From CAZWBR01 sp964632305 (GTDB taxonomy: Bacteria; Bacteroidota; Bacteroidia; Bacteroidales; Prolixibacteraceae): DNA of 64,000 nt. Under the pieces are notes generated by a model. The model was not told the DNA's origin, made no database searches, and was given only the letters and a program-made list of their open reading frames with translations. Location: positions 62,001 through 126,000 of the forward strand of contig CAZWBR010000002.1 in assembly GCA_964632305.1 (NCBI GenBank). Direction: 5' to 3'. Position numbers and translations under genes: made by a program. Shown one piece after another: positions 34,734 to 42,698 of this stretch; position 1 is the first letter of the stretch, and every line of letters begins with the position of its first letter.

Positions 34734-36173
34734 TTGTCGCAGGTCAAAAACTTAACAGAGGGATTCATTCCTAAGCAGATAATAAAACTCTCCCTGCCCA
34801 TAATGGGTACCTCATTAGTCCAGATGGCTTATAACCTGACTGATATGATATGGCTGGGCAGAGTTGGAAGCGATTCGGTTGCCGCTGTTGGTGCGGCATC
34901 TTACTTTACATGGTTTGGTGTTTCTATAATGTTGATCGCCCGCATTGGAGCCGAAGTCGGAGTTTCACAATCGCTGGGGGCAGAGAACAAAAAACGGGCA
35001 GCCGCATTTGCCTTAAACTCAATAAATCTTGTATTTATACTTGCTCTAGCCTATGGATTACTCACTTTTCTGTTTGCTCCCCAACTTATTTCCTTTTTTC
35101 GCATAGGCGACCAAAACGTTTGTGAAGCAGCAATTTCCTATCTACGAATCATTGCCATCGGTGCTCTGTTTTATTATACCAATCCAACATTTACCGGAAT
35201 ATTCAATGGAACGGGCCTTTCAAAACTGCCCTTTAGAATTAATGCGATTGGTCTGTTGTTTAATATCTTTCTTGATCCGGCGTTAATTTATGGATGGGGA
35301 TTTTTCCCGAAACTGGGTTCTGATGGAGCTGCCATAGCCACCATTATTTCACAAGCCATTGTCACACTCTTATTCTTAAACCTTATTCGAAAAGGAAAGT
35401 CCCCATTAGGATGTTTCCTTCATCCATGGAAAGCAAGCATTGATACTATCTTAAAAATTATTCGATTGGGATTACCCGTCGCACTGCACAGTATCCTGTT
35501 CTCTTCGTTCGCAATGATCCTTACCCGTATTATCAGCAAATGGGGTGCCTTACCCATTGCTGTCCAGAGTGTAGGAGCACAAATAGAAGCGCTTAGCTGG
35601 ATGACGGCGAACGGCTTCTCCACTGCTCTTGGCGTTTTCACCGGTCATAACTTTGGAGCAAACAATTGGAATAGAATATACAAGGGTTTCCGTGTAACCA
35701 TTGGAATCAGTGCAACCATCGGACTAATTGTGACCTTTCTCTTTTTTTTCTTTGGCAAACAAATCTTCTCTCTCTTTATTCCTGAGGAAGAGGCGATCCG
35801 CTTAGGAGCGACCTATTTGATAATTTTGGGAATATCACAATTGTTCATGTGCATCGAAATTACCACAGGCGGGGCTTTTAATGGAATAGGACGAACGTTC
35901 CCGCCTTCCTTGGTTGGTATTCTCCTGACAGGAGCAAGAATTCCTCTTGCCATCCTCTTATCAAGCCCGATTATTTTAGGAATGACCGGAGTTTGGTGGA
36001 GCATAACAATTAGTTCTGTGCTAAAAGGTGTGGTTTTATTTACCTGGTTTTATCTTTTTATCCGCAAACATCCCGAGATCAATCTGAACAATCGAATCCG
36101 GGAAGATTTTTCCCACCTTTTACCATCCCGTATAAGACAAGATTTTTTTGTGACAAAAAACAACAGATCATGA
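34734..36173 (+). CDS. MATE family efflux transporter
   Basis: Twelve-helix cation-coupled multidrug/toxin exporter. The N-terminal MATE repeat shows LSLPIMGTSLVQMAYNLTDMIWLGRVGSDSVAAVGAA; the second repeat begins near residue 240 (IIRLGLPVALHSILFSS). The start is a TTG at 34734; no ATG is available that keeps the first helix. 479 aa is slightly longer than average through a basic tail. Substrate unknown; Na+ coupling is common in the family but not shown. The last four bases overlap mnmD. Confidence 0.9.
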   Translation: MSQVKNLTEGFIPKQIIKLSLPIMGTSLVQMAYNLTDMIWLGRVGSDSVAAVGAASYFTWFGVSIMLIARIGAEVGVSQSLGAENKKRAAAFALNSINLVFILALAYGLLTFLFAPQLISFFRIGDQNVCEAAISYLRIIAIGALFYYTNPTFTGIFNGTGLSKLPFRINAIGLLFNIFLDPALIYGWGFFPKLGSDGAAIATIISQAIVTLLFLNLIRKGKSPLGCFLHPWKASIDTILKIIRLGLPVALHSILFSSFAMILTRIISKWGALPIAVQSVGAQIEALSWMTANGFSTALGVFTGHNFGANNWNRIYKGFRVTIGISATIGLIVTFLFFFFGKQIFSLFIPEEEAIRLGATYLIILGISQLFMCIEITTGGAFNGIGRTFPPSLVGILLTGARIPLAILLSSPIILGMTGVWWSITISSVLKGVVLFTWFYLFIRKHPEINLNNRIREDFSHLLPSRIRQDFFVTKNNRS

Positions 36174-36841
36174 ATACTGAATTGACTCTAACCGGAGATG
36201 GATCGCACACGCTCTATCTCCCCGAAATCGATGAACACTATCACTCCACATTCGGTGCCATTCAGGAATCACAGCATGTTTTCATTGAGGCAGGGCTTAA
36301 AAAATGTGAGGCCAAAGCACTTTCTATCTTTGAAGTAGGTTTTGGAACCGGATTAAATGCTTTATTATCTTTTAGGGAAGCCCAAATACGCGATTTGGAT
36401 ATTCAATATACCACTGTTGAAAAATACCCACTCGAAAAACAGCAATGGCAATCCCTGAATTATTCTTACCTTAAAGTCAAAAATGACTTATCGGTTTTCG
36501 CGAATCTTCATCAGACTCCGTTTAATGTGGAGACACAAATCGGTGATCATTTCAGAATACGCAAGATAATGACCGATTTTACCCAATTGGATTTTAATTC
36601 GATCCCCAAAATCGATCTGATCTATTTCGATGCATTCTCACCCGAAAAACAACCTGAAATGTGGTCTCCCGAATTGTTTTCCTCTCTATTCCAACAATGC
36701 AATCCCAATGCCATACTCGTGACTTATTGTGCAAAAGGGATTGTCCGGCGATCAATGCAGGCAGCCGGATTTAAGGTGGAAAGAATACCAGGACCACCCG
36801 GGAAACGGGAGATGCTTCGTGCAATTAAACCGGATAAATAA
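36170..36841 (+). CDS. mnmD: MnmD-type tRNA 5-methylaminomethyl-2-thiouridine methyltransferase
   Basis: SAM-dependent methylase for the wobble uridine of certain tRNAs, the stand-alone equivalent of the N-terminal half of MnmC. The SAM site is IFEVGFGTGLNALLS and the family motif YFDAFSPEKQPEMWSPELF is complete, followed by TYCAKGIVRRSMQAAGF. 223 aa. ATGA overlap with the MATE gene indicates translational coupling; the functional link is unclear. Confidence 0.9.
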   Translation: MNTELTLTGDGSHTLYLPEIDEHYHSTFGAIQESQHVFIEAGLKKCEAKALSIFEVGFGTGLNALLSFREAQIRDLDIQYTTVEKYPLEKQQWQSLNYSYLKVKNDLSVFANLHQTPFNVETQIGDHFRIRKIMTDFTQLDFNSIPKIDLIYFDAFSPEKQPEMWSPELFSSLFQQCNPNAILVTYCAKGIVRRSMQAAGFKVERIPGPPGKREMLRAIKPDK

Positions 36842-36845
36842 TTCG

Positions 36846-36867
36846 GGTGAAAACCTACTCACCTTTT
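36846..36867 (+). terminator. Weak terminator after mnmD
   Basis: GGTGA, an 8-nt loop, TCACC and four T. Short stem, low confidence. Confidence 0.4.
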
Positions 36868-36992
36868 CCAAAAACAAAATATTACTAAATAATTTATCCA
36901 ACAATCGTTATTCACAAAGAATGTTATTGCGTAAAAAATAACTAAATTCGCAGCATTCAGAAACAAATTTAAATTCTTATAAGTACTAAATT

Positions 36993-37694
36993 ATGCAGAT
37001 TAAATCATTAGCCCTTTCTGTAATTGCCGGATCAATGGTCCTGGCCTCTTGCAACACTTCTAAAAGCTCCAAAGTTGAACTGAAAACTCTTGCCGACTCT
37101 GCAGCTTATGCCATCGGTGTCGATCTGGGAAACAATATTAAGAAAAACCTTCCGGAAGCTCCCGGCGGTAGTGATCTTAATCAGGATATTATTTTGGCCG
37201 CATTTACACAGGCTCTTAATGGCCAGGAATCACAAATTACGGCTGAACAGGCAAATGGTGTTACTCAAGACTATTTCATGAAAATGCAGGCTGCTGAAGG
37301 CGAAAAAAACAAAGAAGCCGGCATGAAATTTCTCGAAGAAAATGGCAAACGTGCTGAAGTAAAAACTACCGCCAGTGGTTTGCAATATGAAGTAATAAAA
37401 GAAGGTAACGGTGCAAAACCTACTGCTGAAGATCAGGTAAAAGTTCATTATCATGGCACCACCATCGAAGGCAAAGTGTTCGACAGCTCAGTTGACCGTG
37501 GCGAACCGGTTGAATTTGGCCTGAACCAGGTTATCAAAGGATGGACCGAAGGACTTCAATTAATGTCTGTTGGTTCAAAATACAAATTGTATATCCCTTC
37601 TGAACTGGCTTATGGCGAAAACGCCGCAGGCCCGGATATCAAGCCTAATTCTACTTTGATTTTCGAAGTTGAATTACTCGATATTGTAAAATAA
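36993..37694 (+). CDS. FKBP-type peptidyl-prolyl isomerase, lipoprotein
   Basis: Lipoprotein signal with lipobox LASC (Cys20), a helical FKBP_N dimerisation domain (about 30-125) and a C-terminal FKBP domain (about 135-233) with VKVHYHGTTIEGKVFDSS, FGLNQVIKGWTEGLQLM and the closing strand STLIFEVELLDIV. It catalyses proline isomerisation and chaperones proteins in the periplasm, like FkpA/Mip. Length 233 aa. Confidence 0.94.
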   Translation: MQIKSLALSVIAGSMVLASCNTSKSSKVELKTLADSAAYAIGVDLGNNIKKNLPEAPGGSDLNQDIILAAFTQALNGQESQITAEQANGVTQDYFMKMQAAEGEKNKEAGMKFLEENGKRAEVKTTASGLQYEVIKEGNGAKPTAEDQVKVHYHGTTIEGKVFDSSVDRGEPVEFGLNQVIKGWTEGLQLMSVGSKYKLYIPSELAYGENAAGPDIKPNSTLIFEVELLDIVK

Positions 37695-37733
37695 TCATTT
37701 ATAATTCATATTTTTGGGGATGTGTCCCCGCAC

Positions 37734-37774
37734 CGAGACCCGGGAAGTTGGCACACAGCTTTCCGGGTCTTGTA
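37734..37774 (+). terminator. Terminator after the FKBP gene
   Basis: AGACCCGGGAAG pairs with CTTTCCGGGTCT around the loop TTGGCACACAG. T-run is short (TTGT). It sits between the FKBP and DUF3127 genes, which argues against starting DUF3127 within it. Confidence 0.6.
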
Positions 37775-37798
37775 TCTCAACACAAAAAATTAAGGATT

Positions 37799-38167
37799 AT
37801 GAGCTTTAAAGTTAAGGGGAAGGTATTTGATATCCTTCCGTTACAAACCGGAACAAGTGCCAGAGGCGAATGGAAAAAACAGGATTTTGTGATCGAAACC
37901 GCCGACGATCAATTTCCTCGCAAGATCTGTTTCACACTGTTCAACGACAAGATCGATATGATCAATGGCATTAGCAACAATAATGAGGTAGAAGTTTCGT
38001 TCAGTATCGAAGGACGCGAATACAACGGGAAATGGTTCCACAACATCAATGCTTTCCGAATTGATCGTCCTGTCCAACAGGAATCCGGAATACAATCTCC
38101 CCCTTTCACTCCTGATGATATCCCGTCAATGAGTGGAGGTTCCGACACCGACGATCTGCCATTCTAA
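37799..38167 (+). CDS. DUF3127 domain protein
   Basis: 122-residue protein typical of Bacteroidota. Core: MSFKVKGKVFDILPLQTGTSARGEWKKQDF with the strand pattern of an OB-like barrel, then EVEVSFSIEGREYNGKWFHNINAFRI, and an acidic Pro/Ser/Asp tail ending DDLPF, reminiscent of the acidic tip of single-stranded DNA binding proteins. I chose ATG 37799; the longer open frame starts inside the terminator hairpin. Function unproven; nucleic-acid binding is inference. Confidence 0.82.
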   Translation: MSFKVKGKVFDILPLQTGTSARGEWKKQDFVIETADDQFPRKICFTLFNDKIDMINGISNNNEVEVSFSIEGREYNGKWFHNINAFRIDRPVQQESGIQSPPFTPDDIPSMSGGSDTDDLPF

Positions 38168-38182
38168 TCGGACGATAATAAA

Positions 38183-38212
38183 AAAAGCCTCCTTTTCGGG
38201 AGGCTTTTATTT
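38183..38212. terminator. Bidirectional terminator between DUF3127 and the Lrp-family gene
   Basis: AAAAGCCTCC, loop TTTTC, GGGAGGCTTTT, then ATTTTT. A-run before and T-run after let it serve both convergent genes. Confidence 0.88.
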
Positions 38213-38229
38213 TTACCTTAAGATAATCA

Positions 38230-38730
38230 CTATTTGATAGGGATCTGTCGTTTAAAATCCTGCTCCAACGAGATAAAGGTCTCTGTCCGCGCAATCCCGT
38301 CGATCGCCTGAAGATCGGTATCAATAATCTTCATCAAATGTTTATTGGTCTTGGTCTGTATCTTAATAAAGATGGCATACTGGCCGGTAGTATGATGACA
38401 TTCTACCACCTCAGGAATCTCCTTTAATTGCTTCAACACCCTTCGGTCGAAGCTGGTCTTTTCAAGATATATTCCCATGTAAGCAGTTGTATTATAACCC
38501 AACTTCTGGGGACTCACAATAAACTCCGAACCGGTAACAACGCCCAGCGTAATCAACCGTTGCACCCGCTGGTGAATAGCTGCTCCCGAAACCCCGCATT
38601 CTCTTGCAACTTCCAGAAAGGGAACACGCGCATTGTTCGTAATCAATTTTAATATCTTCCGGTCAAGGTCATCTATTTGTACCGTCTGTTCTTTAAAATC
38701 TTCTTCTAATTCCAAATTGTTCTTTTTCAC
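38230..38730 (-). CDS. Lrp/AsnC family transcriptional regulator
   Basis: DNA-binding regulator of amino-acid or central metabolism. N-terminal winged HTH (residues about 18-65: DLDRKILKLITNNARVPFLE, then SGAAIHQRVQRLITLGVVTG) and a C-terminal RAM ligand-binding domain (about 80-160, with VVECHHTTGQYAIFIKIQTK). The start is a GTG at 38730. 166 aa, normal. A -7 box lies about 39 nt upstream. Target genes cannot be inferred from the neighbours. Confidence 0.9.
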   Translation of the reverse strand: MKKNNLELEEDFKEQTVQIDDLDRKILKLITNNARVPFLEVARECGVSGAAIHQRVQRLITLGVVTGSEFIVSPQKLGYNTTAYMGIYLEKTSFDRRVLKQLKEIPEVVECHHTTGQYAIFIKIQTKTNKHLMKIIDTDLQAIDGIARTETFISLEQDFKRQIPIK

Positions 38731-38768
38731 GACACTTTCAATTTGTTATAAAATTGAGTAATTTTTTT

Positions 38769-38776
38769 CAAAATTA
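38769..38776 (-). promoter_or_regulatory. Putative -7 box of the Lrp-family gene
   Basis: Minus strand TAATTTTG, an exact TAnnTTTG match, 38 nt before the GTG start at 38730. Confidence 0.4.
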
Positions 38777-38879
38777 TAACTTTTTCTTAAAAGCAATAAC
38801 TATCATAGGAAAATTTTACACCTTCTATTGACAAAATAATCAATTTACTGAAGGTATTGTCCCAAATAATGCTTCTCCG

Positions 38880-40118
38880 CTAATTTTTCGCTATCGACTT
38901 GAAATCGTTGCCCGAAGGATTCTGGAATACACGCAAATCAAATTCAGGCATCATGGCCAATATATGATCCACAATTTCGGCCTGTATCGCCTCGTAAAGA
39001 TTGGTCTGCTGTTCTCTGCTAAAAACAATATATTCCAGCGGAAGCCCCCGATCGGTCGATTGAAGGTAACGAACCACCAGGGTCATCTCGGTATGGGTCT
39101 TCGGATGAATCCATAAGTAAGCTTCAATGTAATTGCGGAAGGCACATAAATTGGTTGGCGTCTGTCTCAAAGTATCGACCCAGTCGGGAAAAGCCGGATC
39201 GTTCTCGCGCCTTAATGCGATATAGCGTTTAACGACAGGAAAATCAGCGATCCGTTGCAAAAACTGTTCATCACAGAATTTCACCCCGTTCATATCGATA
39301 AATACGGAACGCTGAATGCGCCTCCCGCCCGATTCCTGCATCCCGATCCAGTTGGTAACCGATTCAGTCACCAACGAATAGGTCGGGATTGACGTGATGG
39401 TTTTATCCCAATTCTGAACTTTAACCGTCGTGAGCGAAATATCCTCGACCGTTCCGTCAACATTGAACTTCGGCACCGTGATCCAGTCGCCTGGCTTCAC
39501 CATCTTATTGGCCGCCAACTGGATACTGGCGACCAATCCCAGGATCGGATCGCGAAAAACCAACATCAGAACGGCAGCCATGGCTCCCAAACCGGTAAAG
39601 AGCTTGCTCGGATTTTGACCCACCAGCACCGAAACAATCATTATCCCTCCAATAAAATAGATCAGGATCTTGACCAATTGAAGATAACCTTTAATCGGGC
39701 GTTCCGCCGAAAACGAGTAGGTGTTGTAAATATCCTGAGAGGCATCGAGAAAACGGTTGAAAGCGGTGATCACCACGATCATAATATAAATCTTGGCTAC
39801 ACCTTTAATCGCGGCAGGCAACCAGGTCAGGTCCTCAGCGCCAAAACCGGCCATACTATAAATCAGTACCGCGGGAACCAGGTGAGCCAGAACATGAAAT
39901 ACTTTATGAGCATAAAGCACATCGTCCCATTGCCCCTTGGTATGGGCAATCAGGTGACCGATAATCCTGACAAAAACCTTCCGCAGTAAATAAAACAACA
40001 ACAGGGCCGAAATGCCCATCCCGATAAAAATGGTTAAGGCAGCCATGTATATCGCCATCCGGGGAAAGAAATTATAACTCAGGAATAACTCTTTCAAATA
40101 ATCATAAAGTGCTGTCAT
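38880..40118 (-). CDS. MscS-family mechanosensitive channel, YbdG-like
   Basis: Osmotic safety valve in the inner membrane. About four to five helices in the first 190 residues, with the pore-lining helix near GLGAMAAVLMLVFRDPILGLVASIQL. The beta domain follows (KPGDWITVPKFNVDGTVEDISLTTVKVQNWD) and a C-terminal domain with GGRRIQRSVFIDMNGVKF. Length 412 aa and this C-terminal pattern are like E. coli YbdG (about 415 aa). Single gene. Confidence 0.9.
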   Translation of the reverse strand: MTALYDYLKELFLSYNFFPRMAIYMAALTIFIGMGISALLLFYLLRKVFVRIIGHLIAHTKGQWDDVLYAHKVFHVLAHLVPAVLIYSMAGFGAEDLTWLPAAIKGVAKIYIMIVVITAFNRFLDASQDIYNTYSFSAERPIKGYLQLVKILIYFIGGIMIVSVLVGQNPSKLFTGLGAMAAVLMLVFRDPILGLVASIQLAANKMVKPGDWITVPKFNVDGTVEDISLTTVKVQNWDKTITSIPTYSLVTESVTNWIGMQESGGRRIQRSVFIDMNGVKFCDEQFLQRIADFPVVKRYIALRRENDPAFPDWVDTLRQTPTNLCAFRNYIEAYLWIHPKTHTEMTLVVRYLQSTDRGLPLEYIVFSREQQTNLYEAIQAEIVDHILAMMPEFDLRVFQNPSGNDFKSIAKN

Positions 40119-40147
40119 AAATTCTGTTTTCTGTTTTTCGAATTCTT

Positions 40148-40155
40148 TATCTTTG
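40148..40155 (+). promoter_or_regulatory. Putative -7 box of the M64 peptidase gene
   Basis: TATCTTTG, exact TAnnTTTG match, 39 nt before the preferred ATG. Confidence 0.45.
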
Positions 40156-40193
40156 AACCTTTCGCAAAATTAATGAAAGGAGATTTGATTACC

Positions 40194-41471
40194 ATGAGAA
40201 AGTTATTCACTGTTATTTCTTTGCTGCTTTTTACCCTGCCCACCTGGGCAAACCCCGTTTTCGAGACCTACTTCACCGACGGGGTCCTTCGCTTCGATTG
40301 CCTCCTTTCGGGAAACAACCTGACGACCAATGTTTTACCAACAGAGATGAAATATGAGCCCATCTGGGGCGGTTCAAAAACCAACATGGTCGATGCCCAA
40401 GACTTTGGCACCTTTCGCTTCCTCGTCTTCAACAACAGTGACCAGACCCTGATCTTCTCGCGCGGCTTCTCCCCTATCTTCCAGGAATGGCAAGCCACAG
40501 CCGAGGCCAAGACCCTCTCCCGCGCTTTCGAACAGGTAATCCGGTTCCCCTTCCCGAAACAAACGGTTAAACTGGTGATCGAACGTCGCGCCCGCGACGG
40601 CCAATTCGAAGCCATCTTCACCACCACCATCAACCCAACCAACTATTTTATCCTCCGTGAGAAGCCCGAACAGGTTGAACAGGTGATGGTCCTCGACTCG
40701 GGCGATCCCGCGCACAAGATCGATATCGCTTTTCTGGCCGAAGGGTATACCGTTGCCGAAATGGACAAGTTTATCTCCGATGTCCGCCGCCTTACCGATT
40801 CCCTGTTTACGGTAGCCCCCTACTCTGAAATGAAAAGCTACTTTAATATCCGAGCGTTAAAAACCCCTTCCAACGATTCGGGAACGGATATTCCCGGCGA
40901 AGGAACCTATGCCAATACAACCTTTAACAGCACGTTTTACACTTTCGACATCTCGCGTTACCTCACCACTTCAAACCTGAAAACGATCCACGACATGGTT
41001 GCTTCGGTTCCTTACGACCAGATTTTTGTACTGGTTAATTCATCGCGGTACGGTGGAGGCGGCTTTTACAACTTCCTGAATGTAGGCTCGTCAGATCATG
41101 CCCTTTCGGCCAAGGTACTGATCCATGAAATCGGTCACGGCTTTGCCGGTTTGGGCGACGAATACTACACCTCCGAGGTGGCTTACGAAGATTATTACAA
41201 TCTGAAGGTTGAGCCCTGGGAGCCCAACCTCACCACCTTGGTCGATTTCAGTTCCAAATGGAAAACGATGATCGACAAATCGACCCCCGTTCCCACCCCG
41301 CGCGGGGCAGGCTACTCGGCTAAGGTAGGCGTTTTCGAGGGGGGCGGCTATATGACCAAAGGTATTTACAGCCCGATGGAAGATTGCCGCATGAAATCGA
41401 ACGGCCCCAACTACTTCTGCCCCGTCTGCCAAAAAGCCATCCGCGAAACTATCCTGCTCAACACGAAATAG
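40194..41471 (+). CDS. Secreted M64 family metallopeptidase
   Basis: Zinc peptidase of the IgA-peptidase M64 family. Signal peptide MRKLFTVISLLLFTLPTWA (1-19), an N-terminal beta domain (about 20-155), and a catalytic domain with HEIGHGFAGLGDEYY (His311, Glu312, His315), then Cys-containing C-terminus (MEDCRMKSNGPNYFCPVC). I prefer ATG 40194 over 40173 because it begins exactly at the signal peptide and AAAGGAG lies upstream. Substrate in environmental species is unlikely to be IgA; a general extracellular proteolytic role is inferred. 425 aa. Confidence 0.9.
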   Translation: MRKLFTVISLLLFTLPTWANPVFETYFTDGVLRFDCLLSGNNLTTNVLPTEMKYEPIWGGSKTNMVDAQDFGTFRFLVFNNSDQTLIFSRGFSPIFQEWQATAEAKTLSRAFEQVIRFPFPKQTVKLVIERRARDGQFEAIFTTTINPTNYFILREKPEQVEQVMVLDSGDPAHKIDIAFLAEGYTVAEMDKFISDVRRLTDSLFTVAPYSEMKSYFNIRALKTPSNDSGTDIPGEGTYANTTFNSTFYTFDISRYLTTSNLKTIHDMVASVPYDQIFVLVNSSRYGGGGFYNFLNVGSSDHALSAKVLIHEIGHGFAGLGDEYYTSEVAYEDYYNLKVEPWEPNLTTLVDFSSKWKTMIDKSTPVPTPRGAGYSAKVGVFEGGGYMTKGIYSPMEDCRMKSNGPNYFCPVCQKAIRETILLNTK

Positions 41472-41510
41472 CGCTTTAGGAATAAAAACATACGCGGGAG
41501 TTTTCCCGGT

Positions 41511-41552
41511 AACGGGGGTCTGAAATCAATTCAGGCCCCCGTTATTTTTTTG
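41511..41552 (+). terminator. Strong terminator after the M64 gene
   Basis: AACGGGGGTCTGAA pairs with TTCAGGCCCCCGTT (one mismatch) around a 5-nt loop, followed by A and seven T. Confidence 0.9.
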
Positions 41553-41660
41553 GGCACTCGGAAGCTGTGGCGGGAAGCGCCAAAACCATCAGAATGATAT
41601 TCCCGACACATTATTTCGTAACTACCTCAAGTTCCCTCAAAACCGATTAAAAATCACCTA

Positions 41661-41700
41661 AAAGAGGAGGTGTATTTGAAACTACACCCCCTCCTTTTTC
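41661..41700. terminator. Terminator after the PepSY gene
   Basis: AAAGAGGAGG-TGTA with TACACCCCCTCCTTTTT. With the A-rich left arm it can act on the minus strand for the PepSY gene ending at 41720 as well as on the plus strand. Confidence 0.7.
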
Positions 41701-41719
41701 TTAAATTCCTTGGATACGT

Positions 41720-42244
41720 CTATTTTATCATCAAAAGGATGATGGAGAACACGATCCCGATCCCGGCCAAAATCAAACCGCGACGAAACGATTTGGATCG
41801 TGGCTTGAACATCCAGAACGACGAGATGGCCATAAAAAACAACAGGAGTCCAAAAATGGTGGTGAACCAGTGAACGGCACCGTTGTTGCCCGCTTTATGC
41901 AGGAGTGTAAACTTGTTGAACGGGAAAGCCAGCTCTTTGACCGTGACAACGGCCTCCCCGGTTGATTTGTTGTACGATCCGCCCTGGAAATAAAGAATAT
42001 CGCCCTCTGTTTTGTCTGTTTTCACCTCGCGCAGCCGTAATTCCCTTCCCAGATCGGCATCTGAAAGGTTCGGGGCCAATTGGCGTTCCATCTTCTTCTC
42101 CTGTTTCATAAAATCGGTACCCCGATAGATCAGCACGATCCCGCTCAGCGAATAAATAATCGTGAGACCAACCAGGAAAAAGCCAATATCACGGTGCAGC
42201 GCCCGCATGACCCGGGCAATCGGATTGTTTTCATTCTTTCCCAT
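41720..42244 (-). CDS. PepSY-associated membrane protein
   Basis: Small protein with a helix at about residues 18-38 (DIGFFLVGLTIIYSLSGIVLIY), a periplasmic PepSY-like part (about 55-115) and two helices near the C-terminus. PepSY membrane proteins are often linked to iron-siderophore reduction or to peptidase inhibition; neither partner is adjacent unless the M64 peptidase is one. I start at ATG 42244 (MGKNENNPIARVMRALHRD), since the 26 residues before it in the open frame are AT-rich and unrelated. 174 aa. Confidence 0.78.
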   Translation of the reverse strand: MGKNENNPIARVMRALHRDIGFFLVGLTIIYSLSGIVLIYRGTDFMKQEKKMERQLAPNLSDADLGRELRLREVKTDKTEGDILYFQGGSYNKSTGEAVVTVKELAFPFNKFTLLHKAGNNGAVHWFTTIFGLLLFFMAISSFWMFKPRSKSFRRGLILAGIGIVFSIILLMIK

Positions 42245-42518
42245 AATCTTAAGTTTATTGCGGCTGAATATAGTCAATATTAATATAATAGAAAATTCTT
42301 CAACCCCAATCATGGAAATCATCCAAACACTCTTTTCACAATATATTCGAAACCTTTTTCATTCTCCAAATGGTCTGACCAGGATCGGGTTATCCCAAAT
42401 CAATCCTAAAATGACCAATCCTCCAACTATTTTCATTTGGGATTTAAATCAAACAACCCCATCTGAATAAAATCTCTGAAAAAGTTTCCCGGGCAATTTT
42501 ATATTAGTCACAAATTGC

Positions 42519-42526
42519 TATTTTTG
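42519..42526 (+). promoter_or_regulatory. Putative -7 box of the PocR kinase gene
   Basis: TATTTTTG, exact TAnnTTTG match, 172 nt before the ATG at 42699, implying a long leader if used. Confidence 0.4.
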
Positions 42527-42639
42527 GCTGAAGCTATTGCCGGCCATGCCGGCATTGGCATTAGGTAAAAGGTAGTTTTTAGAGTAGTAATACGATTTTA
42601 TTGAAGGGTCAGTTATTTTAGTCAATCCGCAACTAAAGT

Positions 42640-42665
42640 AACGGGGGTATTGACACACCCCCGTT
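42640..42665 (+). promoter_or_regulatory. Leader hairpin upstream of the PocR kinase gene
   Basis: AACGGGGGT (42640-42648), eight bases, ACCCCCGTT (42657-42665): perfect 9-bp GC-rich stem ending 33 nt before the start codon. No T-run follows, so it is not a normal terminator; attenuation, protein binding or mRNA stabilisation are options. Confidence 0.55.
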
Positions 42666-42698
42666 AAGCTTTACTGCTCAAACAATCTGCCTTATTAC

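Larger units (their letters stand above)
42245..42698. other. Divergent intergenic region with structured leader of the PocR kinase
   Basis: 454 bases. It holds a -7 box at 42519-42526, the GC-rich palindromic patch GCCGGCCATGCCGGC at 42539-42553, and a strong hairpin at 42640-42665 just before the kinase gene. The rest is AT-rich with no gene seen. Confidence 0.55.

Noticed and set aside
37748..37798. Upstream start for the DUF3127 protein
   Set aside because: The GTG-like start falls in the terminator hairpin of the FKBP gene and adds 17 unrelated residues.
42640..42665. Terminator of the divergent PepSY gene
   Set aside because: PepSY is transcribed away from this site, and no T-run follows the hairpin on either side.
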